Shown: positions 6,346 to 12,371 of the stretch, piece by piece | Position numbering within the stretch: the stretch's first letter is position 1 | Layout: each line of letters begins with the position of its first letter | DNA from: CAYJRW01 sp964372865 | GTDB lineage: Bacteria; Patescibacteriota; Minisyncoccia; Minisyncoccales; 2-12-FULL-40-12 | Direction: 5' to 3' | NCBI GenBank assembly: GCA_964372865.1 | Contig: CAYJRW010000010.1 | Span: forward strand, 1-17,696 | Length of the DNA: 17,696 nt | Program-made: the position numbers and the translations under genes | The notes under the pieces: generated by a model | Told to the model about the DNA's origin: nothing | Databases searched by the model: none | Seen by the model: the letters and a program-made list of their open reading frames with translations, nothing else

Positions 6346-6813
6346 TCACTCAATTTTAATTATCTTGTATTTCGTTTGACCTTCTGCCGTCTGAAACTCC
6401 ACAGTATCTCCTGCTGATTTTCCAAAAATAGCCCGCCCAAGAGGCGATTCAAAAGAAATTCTACCCTCCAAAGGATTGGCTTCTGCTTTGCCTACAATCT
6501 GAAAAGCTTGTTTTGCGCCACCAGTGTAAAGGGTGACCTTAGAGCCAACCTGCACGCTCCCTGTATTTTTCTTTTCAATGATTTTAGCTTCGCGGATTAT
6601 CCCTTCCAATTCCAAAATCCTGCCTTCCAAAAATGCCTGGTCGTCTTTTGCCTGATGGTAAGCAAAGTTCTCTTTCAAATCGCCAAAAGAAGCGGTATGC
6701 TGAAGCGTCTGGGCAATTTCTTTTCGCTTGACGCTTTTCAGATGGTCAAGCTCTTTTTTTACTTTTTCCAAACCTTCTTTGGTTAAGTATTGCACATTAC
6801 CATAAATTAACAT
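6346..6813 (-). CDS. greA: Transcription elongation factor GreA
   Basis: GreA inserts its coiled-coil into the RNA polymerase secondary channel and stimulates cleavage of backtracked transcripts. At 155 residues it is the standard length. The N-terminal coiled coil begins at YLTKEGLEKVKKELDHLK; the tip GDLKEN carries the Asp and Glu needed for cleavage, followed by YHQAKDDQAFLEGRI. The C-terminal FKBP-like domain includes SPLGRAIFGKSAGD. Start: ATG 6813 is preferred; a TTG at 6819 adds two residues. The start lies directly after a terminator-like U-tract and inside the end of a leader ORF (6797-7003), so expression is probably controlled by read-through. The permease gene follows immediately. 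Confidence 0.95.
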   Translation of the reverse strand: MLIYGNVQYLTKEGLEKVKKELDHLKSVKRKEIAQTLQHTASFGDLKENFAYHQAKDDQAFLEGRILELEGIIREAKIIEKKNTGSVQVGSKVTLYTGGAKQAFQIVGKAEANPLEGRISFESPLGRAIFGKSAGDTVEFQTAEGQTKYKIIKIE

Positions 6814-7003
6814 ATTCAAAAAAACAAAAAAAGCCCAGAAGCGCTCCCACAGAAGGAAAGGGATTTACCCATCCTGCTACGAAAGCGCTTCTGGTCTTAA
6901 TAACTATTTTTAATTTTTCTTCCCCTCGCAAGACATCTCTCATCCCCTCAGCAACCATCTGCTGCACGAGACCGCGATAATCGAGTTGCTCGACTGGGTG
7001 CAT
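6797..7003 (-). CDS. Leader ORF upstream of greA, 68 codons
   Basis: ATG 7003 is preceded by AAGGAGG (7010-7016 on plus as cctcctt) with 6-nt spacing, the best ribosome binding site in the window. The peptide begins MHPVEQLDYRGLVQQMVAEG, is soluble and mixed-charge for about 37 residues, then is encoded by the terminator hairpin and its U-tract (FFCFFEY), ending TGG TAA inside greA (17-nt overlap). The C-terminal half is therefore dictated by RNA structure. It could be a translated leader peptide that governs read-through, or the site could recruit ribosomes without a functional peptide. No family recognised. Confidence 0.4.
   Translation of the reverse strand: MHPVEQLDYRGLVQQMVAEGMRDVLRGEEKLKIVIKTRSAFVAGWVNPFPSVGALLGFFCFFEYVNLW
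6818..6894 (-). terminator. Terminator/attenuator immediately upstream of greA
   Basis: A perfect 11-bp inverted repeat, CCAGAAGCGCT (6835-6845) with AGCGCTTCTGG (6884-6894), encloses a 38-nt loop that can itself fold (GGG/CCC around 6859-6870). The minus strand continues GC TTTTTTT G TTTTTTT (6832-6818), ending 5 nt before greA ATG 6813. Fits a terminator ending the leader RNA that must be read through for greA. Confidence 0.75.
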
Positions 7004-7271
7004 GGCACTCCTCCTTGCTTTTTCCTGTTAGCTCCATGCCAACAGGGCCGAGTTTCGGCGCAAAATCCAAAAATAACTTTTCCGAACTCTGCGCCAAAAC
7101 CCGACAGATATATCAAAGAACTAATCGGCAATTGAGCCGAGGCGGAAAGCCCTGCGCCTATAAAAGGCGGTCGGGCTTGCCGCCTCGACCCAAAGGGTCG
7201 AGCGCACTCATTTATTTTCGTTGGGGCTTATTCGCCCTTTGTTTAAACTCTGGGCAACATCACCACTCAAC
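6820..7271 (-). ncRNA. Long structured greA leader RNA (about 450 nt)
   Basis: Predicted transcript from the consensus promoter (start near 7271) to the U-tract before greA. Elements in order: GGGC/GCCC hairpin near 7228-7241; a 19-nt perfect hairpin CTCGACCC/GGGTCGAG (7184-7202); a long stem 7139-7186 (GAGGCGG/CCGCCTC, AAGCCC/GGGCTT, CGCCT/AGGCG); two similar blocks containing GGCGC (about 7051-7064 and 7086-7105); CCTGTT.GC/GC.AACAGG (7024-7046); the leader ORF with Shine-Dalgarno; and the terminator. I searched by eye for tmRNA, RNase P, SRP, T-box and common riboswitch consensus strings and saw none. The region 7004-7270 holds no other supported gene. Confidence 0.55.
7139..7202 (-). repeat. 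Compound palindrome in the greA leader
   Basis: Two overlapping perfect or near-perfect inverted repeats: 7184-7202 (8-bp stem, 3-nt loop) and 7139-7186 (stems of 7, 6 and 5 bp with small internal loops). They share CTC at 7184-7186, so only one of the two outer helices can form fully. Plus-strand GAGGCGGAAAGCC (7139-7151) closely resembles GAGGCGGAAGCC inside the rplU element (2476-2487). Confidence 0.65.
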
Positions 7272-7277
7272 AACTTA

Positions 7278-7306
7278 ATTATAGCATATTATTTAGAATT
7301 TGTCAA
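7278..7306 (-). promoter_or_regulatory. Perfect consensus sigma-70 promoter for the greA leader
   Basis: TTGACA (7306-7301), exactly 17 nt, TATAAT (7283-7278), with an extended TGC directly before the -10. All 12 hexamer bases match consensus, the strongest promoter in the window. Initiation is expected near 7271, giving a leader of about 450 nt before greA. Confidence 0.85.
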
Positions 7307-7313
7307 TGGATAG

Positions 7314-7348
7314 TAGAAAGACACATCTGGCTATGCTACTATTAGTGA
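7314..7348 (+). promoter_or_regulatory. Promoter for the 7349 gene, predicted leaderless
   Basis: TAGAAA (7314-7319), 17 nt, TACTAT (7337-7342) with extended TGC, then 6 nt to ATG 7349. It is arranged back to back with the greA leader promoter; the two -35 elements are 7 nt apart. Confidence 0.5.
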
Positions 7349-7555
7349 ATGCTTATTCCAATTCTCATTTTGCTTTTTTTGGTGGCTTTGGCCTTTAGTT
7401 TGCTGATTAAGTGGATTGTTTTTTATCATTTCAAAAAGTTCAGTTTACCTGAAGACCCTATGGTTAAAAAAATAATCAAGTTGCACAAGTGGGGCACGAT
7501 AATAATTGTCTCCTTTTGTGTCTTAATTCTGATATTTGGAATAATAAAAACCTAA
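7349..7555 (+). CDS. Small membrane protein, unknown function
   Basis: A 68-residue protein with two hydrophobic segments (about 2-28 and 48-66) separated by a basic, polar stretch (FKKFSLPEDPMVKKIIKLHK). No Shine-Dalgarno; it probably uses a leaderless start from the promoter at 7314-7342. The stop is 3 nt before the PH-domain gene, so the two form an operon and may act together at the membrane. No family recognised. Confidence 0.65.
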   Translation: MLIPILILLFLVALAFSLLIKWIVFYHFKKFSLPEDPMVKKIIKLHKWGTIIIVSFCVLILIFGIIKT

Positions 7556-7558
7556 AAA

Positions 7559-8224
7559 ATGCTTCATTTAAAACAAGGAGAAAAAGTAATTTTGATTACG
7601 AGGCGGCACTGGCTGGTGCTTTTGTTTCACATATTGCCAACTTGCCTCGTCATTTTTGCTACTGTGCTTGCAATGATTATTGCGCCTTTCTTTTCTTTGG
7701 GCTCTTTGTCTGACTGGTTGACAAAAGTAGCTCCTCTGGCTGAATTCAATATAAAGCTGGTTGCAGAATTTCTTTTGGCGATTTTGCTCTTGTTTTTATG
7801 GCAGATTATTTTTGTGCAGGTAGCCCATTATTATCTTGACTGCTGGATAGTGACAGACGAAAGAACCGTGCATACAGAACTCCTGGGCTTTTTTAACCGA
7901 TTTTTGGCAAGCGTCTATCACCACCGCATACAGGATGTTTCAGTTGATGTTAAGGGAATTTTGCAAACTTTCTTTGAATACGGCAATGTTCAAATTCAGA
8001 CAGCTGGCTCCTTCAGAGAATTTGTTTTCAGAGAAATTCCCCAGCCCTACAAAACAAAAGAAATAATCAATCGGGCTCAAATGGATTTTTTAAGAAAAAT
8101 GCGCCAAAAAGGCCAAAGCCCTGAAAAGTTCGCAGAATCTGCCGATTCTTCTCACGCCTCTGCTGAAGCTTCGGCAATAGAGGAAGCAACAGAAGGTCTT
8201 ATTGGCGACGATAATACCACTTAG
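7559..8224 (+). CDS. PH-domain (bPH_2, YdbS/YdbT-like) membrane protein
   Basis: 221 residues. Two membrane segments (about 18-45 and 63-90) are followed by a bacterial PH-like domain (about 92-170), recognised from YLDCWIVTDERTVHTE, SVYHHRIQDVSV and YGNVQIQTAG. The C-terminal tail (about 185-221) is Ala/Ser/Glu-rich and contains AESADSSHASAEASAIE, the second copy of the element seen in L21. The function of bPH_2 proteins is poorly defined; a membrane-associated scaffold or stress role is inference. Second gene after the 68-residue membrane protein. The 3' end overlaps the convergent P-type ATPase gene by 26 bp. Confidence 0.85.
   Translation: MLHLKQGEKVILITRRHWLVLLFHILPTCLVIFATVLAMIIAPFFSLGSLSDWLTKVAPLAEFNIKLVAEFLLAILLLFLWQIIFVQVAHYYLDCWIVTDERTVHTELLGFFNRFLASVYHHRIQDVSVDVKGILQTFFEYGNVQIQTAGSFREFVFREIPQPYKTKEIINRAQMDFLRKMRQKGQSPEKFAESADSSHASAEASAIEEATEGLIGDDNTT
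8132..8182 (+). repeat. In-frame dispersed palindromic element, copy 2 (in PH-domain gene)
   Basis: Seventeen codons encoding AESADSSHASAEASAIE. The first hairpin is AGAATC-TGCC-GATTCT (6-bp perfect stem, 4-nt loop) at the same place as TGAGGC-TTCC-GCCTCA in rplU: stem bases differ but pairing is kept. The 3' half shares GCTTCGGCA and flanking codons. Located in the disordered C-terminal tail. Confidence 0.75.
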
Positions 8225-10799
8225 TTGCTTCAATCAGAATTAAGTTTACCAAGCCAAAACCCACCAAAATAGACCATTCAAAAACGCCAAAACCCTGAGT
8301 TCTTAAAAGAACTTGAAAAGGCGGCAGATAGATGGCTGCCAACAGGAGAAAGAAGCCAAGAAGAGCAGCTAGAGTAACATATATATTGGAAAAAGGATTA
8401 TATTGCCAGATATTTCGCCTGAGGTCTCTGAAAGAGAAGATGAAAAAGAAAGAGTCAATGGCAAGCCCGGCAAACATTACTGAGCGAATCAAGTCAATTT
8501 TGCCTGGGCCATAATTCTCGTTATGCCAAAGCCACCAAAAAATTCCAAAAAGCAAAAAATTTGTCAGAATGCCGATAACAAAAATCAGAACTTTCATTTG
8601 TTTTGTCAAAAGGGGCAGATGCGCTGGTTCAGGTTTCCTTGACATAATCCCTTTTTCTTTCGGCTCAAAAGCTAAAGCCATGGCGGCAGGCGTGCTTTCA
8701 ATGAGATTTTTCCACAAAATTTGACCAGCCAAAACAGGCAGGGGCAAACGAAAAATAATGGCTGCCCCTATTAACATTACTTCCGTAAAACCGCCAGTTA
8801 GTAAATAAGTAACAATTTTCCTGATATTATCAATAATTCTTCTTCCTTCTTCAACAGCCACCAAAATAATCTCAAAATCATCTGTCAAAAGAGTTAAGTC
8901 AGCAGCTTCCTTGGCAACTTCTGTGCCAGAACCCAAAGCCACGCCAATATTGGCTTTCTTCAAAGCAGGGGCGTCATTAACCCCCTCTCCTGTCATTGCC
9001 ACGACATGGCCTTCCCCCTGCCAGGCATCAATAATTCTTAATTTTTGTTCTGGAGTCACTCTGGCATAAATTTGAATATCTTTGAAAATTCTCTTAAAAT
9101 CTTGATCTGAAAGTTTTTCCAAATCCTTTCCTTCCAAGATATTTTCACCTGAAACCTTAAATCCGACTTTTTCAGCAACAGCTCTCGCAGTCAACATGTG
9201 GTCGCCTGTAACAATTATAGGTTTCATGCCGGCCTGGCGGCACAATTCAATTGCTTCTTTTGCCCTTGGTCTTAAAGGGTCATGCAGGGCTATTAGGCCC
9301 ACGAAGGTCATATCTTTTAAATCATCATCAGAAATTTTCTCTTTTTTATCTTCTATCTCTTTGAAAGCCAAAGCAACTACTCTGTAGCCCTTGGCAGTCA
9401 GTTCATTGTCTTTTATCTTTACCTCTTCAATATCTCTGATGACAGATTTTTCAAAAACAACTTCAGGAGCGCCCATAAGATAGATAATTTTTGCTGTTGA
9501 TGAGGGTGATTGATGAAGCGACGCAGAATATTTGTACTTTGAGTCAAAAGGAATTTCATCAATTTTCAACTCCTTTACCTGCACTTCTTTGATGTTGACG
9601 CCGGCTTGTATGGCGCCAATAAGCAAAGCTCTGTCTGTGGGCCTGCCTCTGACAATCCACTTTTCCATTGGGTGGTCCAAATTTTCAACAAAGGCCTCTG
9701 AGCAAAAAACAGCTATTTTTAGAGCAAGCGGGTGTAGCTCTTGTGGAGCCTGAATTTCAGCTATTTCCATTTTTCCTTCAGTGAGTGTGGCTGTTTTATC
9801 TGCTGCAATGACAGAAGTGCTCCCTAAGGTTTCAGCAGCAATCAACCTTCTCACCAGTCCCTTTCTCTTTAAAATTTCTCTCATCCCTAAAGTAAAAACC
9901 AAAGTGACGGCTGCGGGCAGTCCTTCAGGTATGGCTGCTACTGCTATGGCCACAGCAACCAAAAACATTTCCACTGGCGCCTCACCTCTGAATATTCCCA
10001 ACACAAAAATTATGAAAGCGAGCAGAAGAATAACTCCACCGGTCACCTTGGAGAATTTTACCAGTTTTTTCTGATAAGCTGTTTTTTCTTCTTTAACTTC
10101 TCTAAGCATTTTAGCTATTCTGCCTACTTGGGTGTTAGGTCCTGTTTCCACGACCAAGGCCTTTCCTTTCCCGCCTTCAACCACCGAGCCCATATAAACT
10201 ATATTGTCTCTGTCTCCCAAAGGGGTTTCTTTTGACAGAACTCCCGGATTTTTCTCCACAGAAAGCCACTCCCCCGTCAAAACCATCTCATTGACTATCA
10301 ATTGATGAACTTCAATGATTCTCGCGTCAGCTGGCACTTTTGAGCCCGGGTTCAGTATAATAATGTCGCCTGGCACCAGCTCTTCGGAATCAACCATCTT
10401 ATAATTGCCTTCCCTTTGAACCTCTGCCTGGTGCTTTATTACTTTTTTTAACTGGTGAAGAGTTCTTGTCGTTTTATTTTCCTGCAAAAAACCAATGCCA
10501 GAAGCCAGCAAGACAACTGCAAAAATAAACAGGGAGTCCAAATAACTCTTGCTATCTGCAAAATATCCTATGAATAAAGTGACAAAGCCCGCCGTCACCA
10601 AAATATAAACGAGCGGGCTTTTGAATTGCGAAAGAAATATCTTTAATTTGGGCAGTGGCTTTTCTTCAGGCAGCTTGTTTTTGCCGAATTCTTTTTGCCG
10701 CGTTTTCACGACGATATCAGATAAGCCGTTTTTGATATCTGTTTCCAAAATCTTTGCTACTTTGTCTATCTCCAAATTGTGCCAAGTTTTCTCAAACAT
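8199..10799 (-). CDS. P-type cation-transporting ATPase (P2-type) with altered catalytic motifs
   Basis: 866 residues with the full P2-type layout: cation_ATPase_N (about 1-70), membrane pairs, actuator domain (about 110-230), PEGLP in M4 (291-295), phosphorylation domain with D334, nucleotide domain (about 345-490), TGDHMLTA near 531, the hinge (about 585-650) and C-terminal membrane helices. Closest in style to Ca2+/PMR1-like pumps. Several near-invariant motifs are changed: TGES is TGEW (175-178), DKTGTLT is DKTATLT (334-340), KGAPE is MGAPE (near 443), TGDGVNDAP is TGEGVNDAP (603-611), and the M6 NLVTDG motif is NLIEST (698-703). The phosphorylated Asp, M4 Glu and M5 Glu (E673) remain. 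The frame is intact. Transport activity and ion are uncertain. Confidence 0.9.
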   Translation of the reverse strand: MFEKTWHNLEIDKVAKILETDIKNGLSDIVVKTRQKEFGKNKLPEEKPLPKLKIFLSQFKSPLVYILVTAGFVTLFIGYFADSKSYLDSLFIFAVVLLASGIGFLQENKTTRTLHQLKKVIKHQAEVQREGNYKMVDSEELVPGDIIILNPGSKVPADARIIEVHQLIVNEMVLTGEWLSVEKNPGVLSKETPLGDRDNIVYMGSVVEGGKGKALVVETGPNTQVGRIAKMLREVKEEKTAYQKKLVKFSKVTGGVILLLAFIIFVLGIFRGEAPVEMFLVAVAIAVAAIPEGLPAAVTLVFTLGMREILKRKGLVRRLIAAETLGSTSVIAADKTATLTEGKMEIAEIQAPQELHPLALKIAVFCSEAFVENLDHPMEKWIVRGRPTDRALLIGAIQAGVNIKEVQVKELKIDEIPFDSKYKYSASLHQSPSSTAKIIYLMGAPEVVFEKSVIRDIEEVKIKDNELTAKGYRVVALAFKEIEDKKEKISDDDLKDMTFVGLIALHDPLRPRAKEAIELCRQAGMKPIIVTGDHMLTARAVAEKVGFKVSGENILEGKDLEKLSDQDFKRIFKDIQIYARVTPEQKLRIIDAWQGEGHVVAMTGEGVNDAPALKKANIGVALGSGTEVAKEAADLTLLTDDFEIILVAVEEGRRIIDNIRKIVTYLLTGGFTEVMLIGAAIIFRLPLPVLAGQILWKNLIESTPAAMALAFEPKEKGIMSRKPEPAHLPLLTKQMKVLIFVIGILTNFLLFGIFWWLWHNENYGPGKIDLIRSVMFAGLAIDSFFFIFSFRDLRRNIWQYNPFSNIYVTLAALLGFFLLLAAIYLPPFQVLLRTQGFGVFEWSILVGFGLVNLILIEATKWYYRRQ

Positions 10800-10811
10800 T
10801 ATTCAATGTTA
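10800..10811 (-). promoter_or_regulatory. Predicted -10 element for a leaderless ATPase mRNA
   Basis: TAACAT (10811-10806, minus strand) lies exactly 6 nt before ATG 10799; no Shine-Dalgarno is present. The -35 would fall inside the upstream gene's terminator, where only a weak TTTTAA is seen. Confidence 0.35.
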
Positions 10812-10814
10812 ACT

Positions 10815-10844
10815 AAAAAAGAGGCAAATTAAAAGCCTCTTTTT
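10815..10844 (-). terminator. Terminator after the DUF4349 gene
   Basis: AAAAAGAGGC (10816-10825) pairs with GCCTCTTTTT (10835-10844) around a 9-nt loop, with U-tracts on both strands. It lies 35 nt after the DUF4349 stop and about 16 nt before the ATPase start. Confidence 0.85.
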
Positions 10845-10878
10845 GTCCTGCGGGATATTCTGAAATTAACTTTCAAAT

Positions 10879-11787
10879 TTAAACCTTATTAATTGCTTTT
10901 CTGTTTTTCCAAAATTTTCTTGCTTGCCAGGCAATAACTCCCAACGGAATCCAGATTATTGCGTAAACTAACAACCAAATCAGAAGGTAAGACATAGCTC
11001 TTAGGGAACCCAGAATACTTCTCCAAGCTTGTTTGGCAATATATAGCGGTCGCCATTTCTCAGCTGGAGGAATAGGCAGTAATTCTTCTGAAAGGGCAAG
11101 ATTTATGCTTATGGTGGCCATCTTTGAGCTTTCCTCTAAATATTGTATTCTTCCTTTTGCCTGCTCAATTTGGCTGCGAACATTGGTCAACTCTCTCTGG
11201 ACAGATAGAACATCTGGAATAGTTCCCGATCTTTCCATTATTTTGAGAAGTTGAGTCTCAGTGGCTTGTAAATTTCTCAATCGAGATTGAAGATCGGTAT
11301 ATTCTTCAGTTACATCCTGGCCTTGAGTTGCTTCATAACTAACTTTTTCAGCCAATCCTTTAAAATAATTCATTCCCTCGTCGAAAATTTCAGCCGGAAT
11401 GCGCACAGTAATACTGCCTGCTGGAACTTTTTCTACCTCACTGACGCTGCTTGAAACCACCCAACCTCCTTTGCTTTCCGCATACTGAATAATACTTTGC
11501 ACGTTAAGGGCAATGTTTTTTACTACCATCTGAATTATTCCTGTTTTTATCACCAAACGAGAAGAATCATCAGAATCCAATTCTTCAACCTCGCCACCTT
11601 CCCTTTGTACAAAAATATCCGACAACGACGGATTTTTCAATTCTACTGGGGACGAAGCTCTGGGATAAATTCCTGTAACTCCTGTTCGGCTACCGCCCAA
11701 ACTGCTGAGTATTACGCTTAATATCGCGCCCAATATAACTAAACCAACTATAGCAATGCCTATGCCTATCAATAGTTTCGTTTTCAT
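10879..11787 (-). CDS. DUF4349-domain membrane-anchored protein
   Basis: 302 residues. An N-terminal membrane helix (about 5-29) anchors an extracytoplasmic region, a beta-rich domain (about 80-165, RLVIKTGIIQMVVKNI... SITVRIPAEIFDEGM), a coiled coil (about 175-225, EYTDLQSRLRNLQATETQLL onward), a strand (MATISINLALSEE) and a C-terminal membrane helix (about 262-290) with a basic cytoplasmic tail. This domain order is typical of DUF4349 proteins, whose function is unknown. tRNA-Glu lies 49 nt upstream on the same strand and may be cotranscribed. No Shine-Dalgarno is seen; GATTAT sits 5 nt before the ATG and could be a -10 element. Confidence 0.88.
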   Translation of the reverse strand: MKTKLLIGIGIAIVGLVILGAILSVILSSLGGSRTGVTGIYPRASSPVELKNPSLSDIFVQREGGEVEELDSDDSSRLVIKTGIIQMVVKNIALNVQSIIQYAESKGGWVVSSSVSEVEKVPAGSITVRIPAEIFDEGMNYFKGLAEKVSYEATQGQDVTEEYTDLQSRLRNLQATETQLLKIMERSGTIPDVLSVQRELTNVRSQIEQAKGRIQYLEESSKMATISINLALSEELLPIPPAEKWRPLYIAKQAWRSILGSLRAMSYLLIWLLVYAIIWIPLGVIAWQARKFWKNRKAINKV

Positions 11788-11836
11788 ATTGAATAATCTA
11801 TAAATATGGAAATCGACCTTTTACTCTTATATCTAT

Positions 11837-11914
11837 TGGCGGCCCCATGGGAATTTGAATCCCAGTTTCTTGGATGAGAACCAAGTGTCCTTAACCAGGC
11901 TAGACGATAGGGCC
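11837..11914 (-). tRNA. tRNA-Glu (anticodon CTC)
   Basis: Full cloverleaf by hand: acceptor GGCCCTA/TGGGGCC (one G-U), D stem GTCT/GGAC, anticodon stem CTTGG/CCAAG with loop TTCTCAT (anticodon CTC), T stem TGGGA/TCCCA with loop TTCAAAT, discriminator G and encoded CCA. Length 78 nt. It decodes GAG. It lies between the dcw-cluster terminator and the DUF4349 gene. Confidence 0.95.
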
Positions 11915-11946
11915 ACATTTTACTTCTACCATAAAATGAAAACTTT

Positions 11947-11985
11947 GCAAAAAGAAACGGCTGCCCGATTAAGCTTGAGGCAGCC
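11947..11985 (-). terminator. Terminator of the mraZ-ftsI cluster
   Basis: GGCTGCC and GGCAGCC (11959-11965 with 11979-11985) form a 7-bp stem with a 13-nt loop, followed on the minus strand by GTTTCTTTTT. It lies about 60 nt after the last gene of the cluster and before tRNA-Glu. Confidence 0.8.
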
Positions 11986-12047
11986 CACAAACAAATAGAA
12001 TAAAAAATATTAAAGAGTTATAGACCTATGAAATTAACCTCGTTTTA

Positions 12048-12371
12048 TTATATCAAACCTTGAGATTTTTTCAATTCCTGCGATATCTCCACTAAGTTTA
12101 AACCAAAGATCAAGCCGGCTGCGATTATAGATATTGAGTCCTGAATTTTTGAGTCAATTTTTTCCTGAGAAATTTCATCTCTTGACGACAGCCAAAAAGG
12201 CACAACGCTCCCATGCCAAGTTATTTTAAAGTTTAATTCTGGCCCTGTGACATTAACGTCGCTGGCTAAAAGCTCTGCCTTGATTCTAAGGTATTCTGAG
12301 CAAAACTGATTGAAGGGCTTCTTTTCCCTTTCCACAAAAAAAGATTTAATTTTTTGAAAAATATTACTCAT
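12048..12371 (-). CDS. Hypothetical protein at the end of the dcw cluster
   Basis: 107 residues, no family recognised. The ATG overlaps the ftsI stop by 8 nt (ATGAGTAA), implying translational coupling. The N-terminal third is basic and amphipathic (IFQKIKSFFVEREKKPFNQF), the middle contains a beta-like stretch (LNFKITWHGSVVPFWLS), and a hydrophobic helix (about 78-95, DSISIIAAGLIFGLNLVEIS) lies near the end. There is no signal peptide. Its position after ftsI and before the terminator suggests a link with septal wall synthesis, but this is inference from context. Confidence 0.8.
   Translation of the reverse strand: MSNIFQKIKSFFVEREKKPFNQFCSEYLRIKAELLASDVNVTGPELNFKITWHGSVVPFWLSSRDEISQEKIDSKIQDSISIIAAGLIFGLNLVEISQELKKSQGLI

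Noticed and set aside
6820..7271. tmRNA, RNase P RNA, SRP RNA or T-box identity for the greA leader
   Set aside because: None of the conserved strings I know for these RNAs (tRNA-like ends with CCA, GAGGAAAGTCC, GGAAGNAGCA, GGTGG-type T-box) is present; left as an unclassified leader.
7015..7278. 87-codon plus-strand ORF across the greA leader
   Set aside because: Antisense to strong hairpins, no promoter or ribosome site on that strand, low-complexity peptide.
10879..11787. Calling the DUF4349 gene a secreted coiled-coil adhesin
   Set aside because: Coiled coil and two membrane helices are present, but the domain order matches DUF4349 and nothing shows adhesion.
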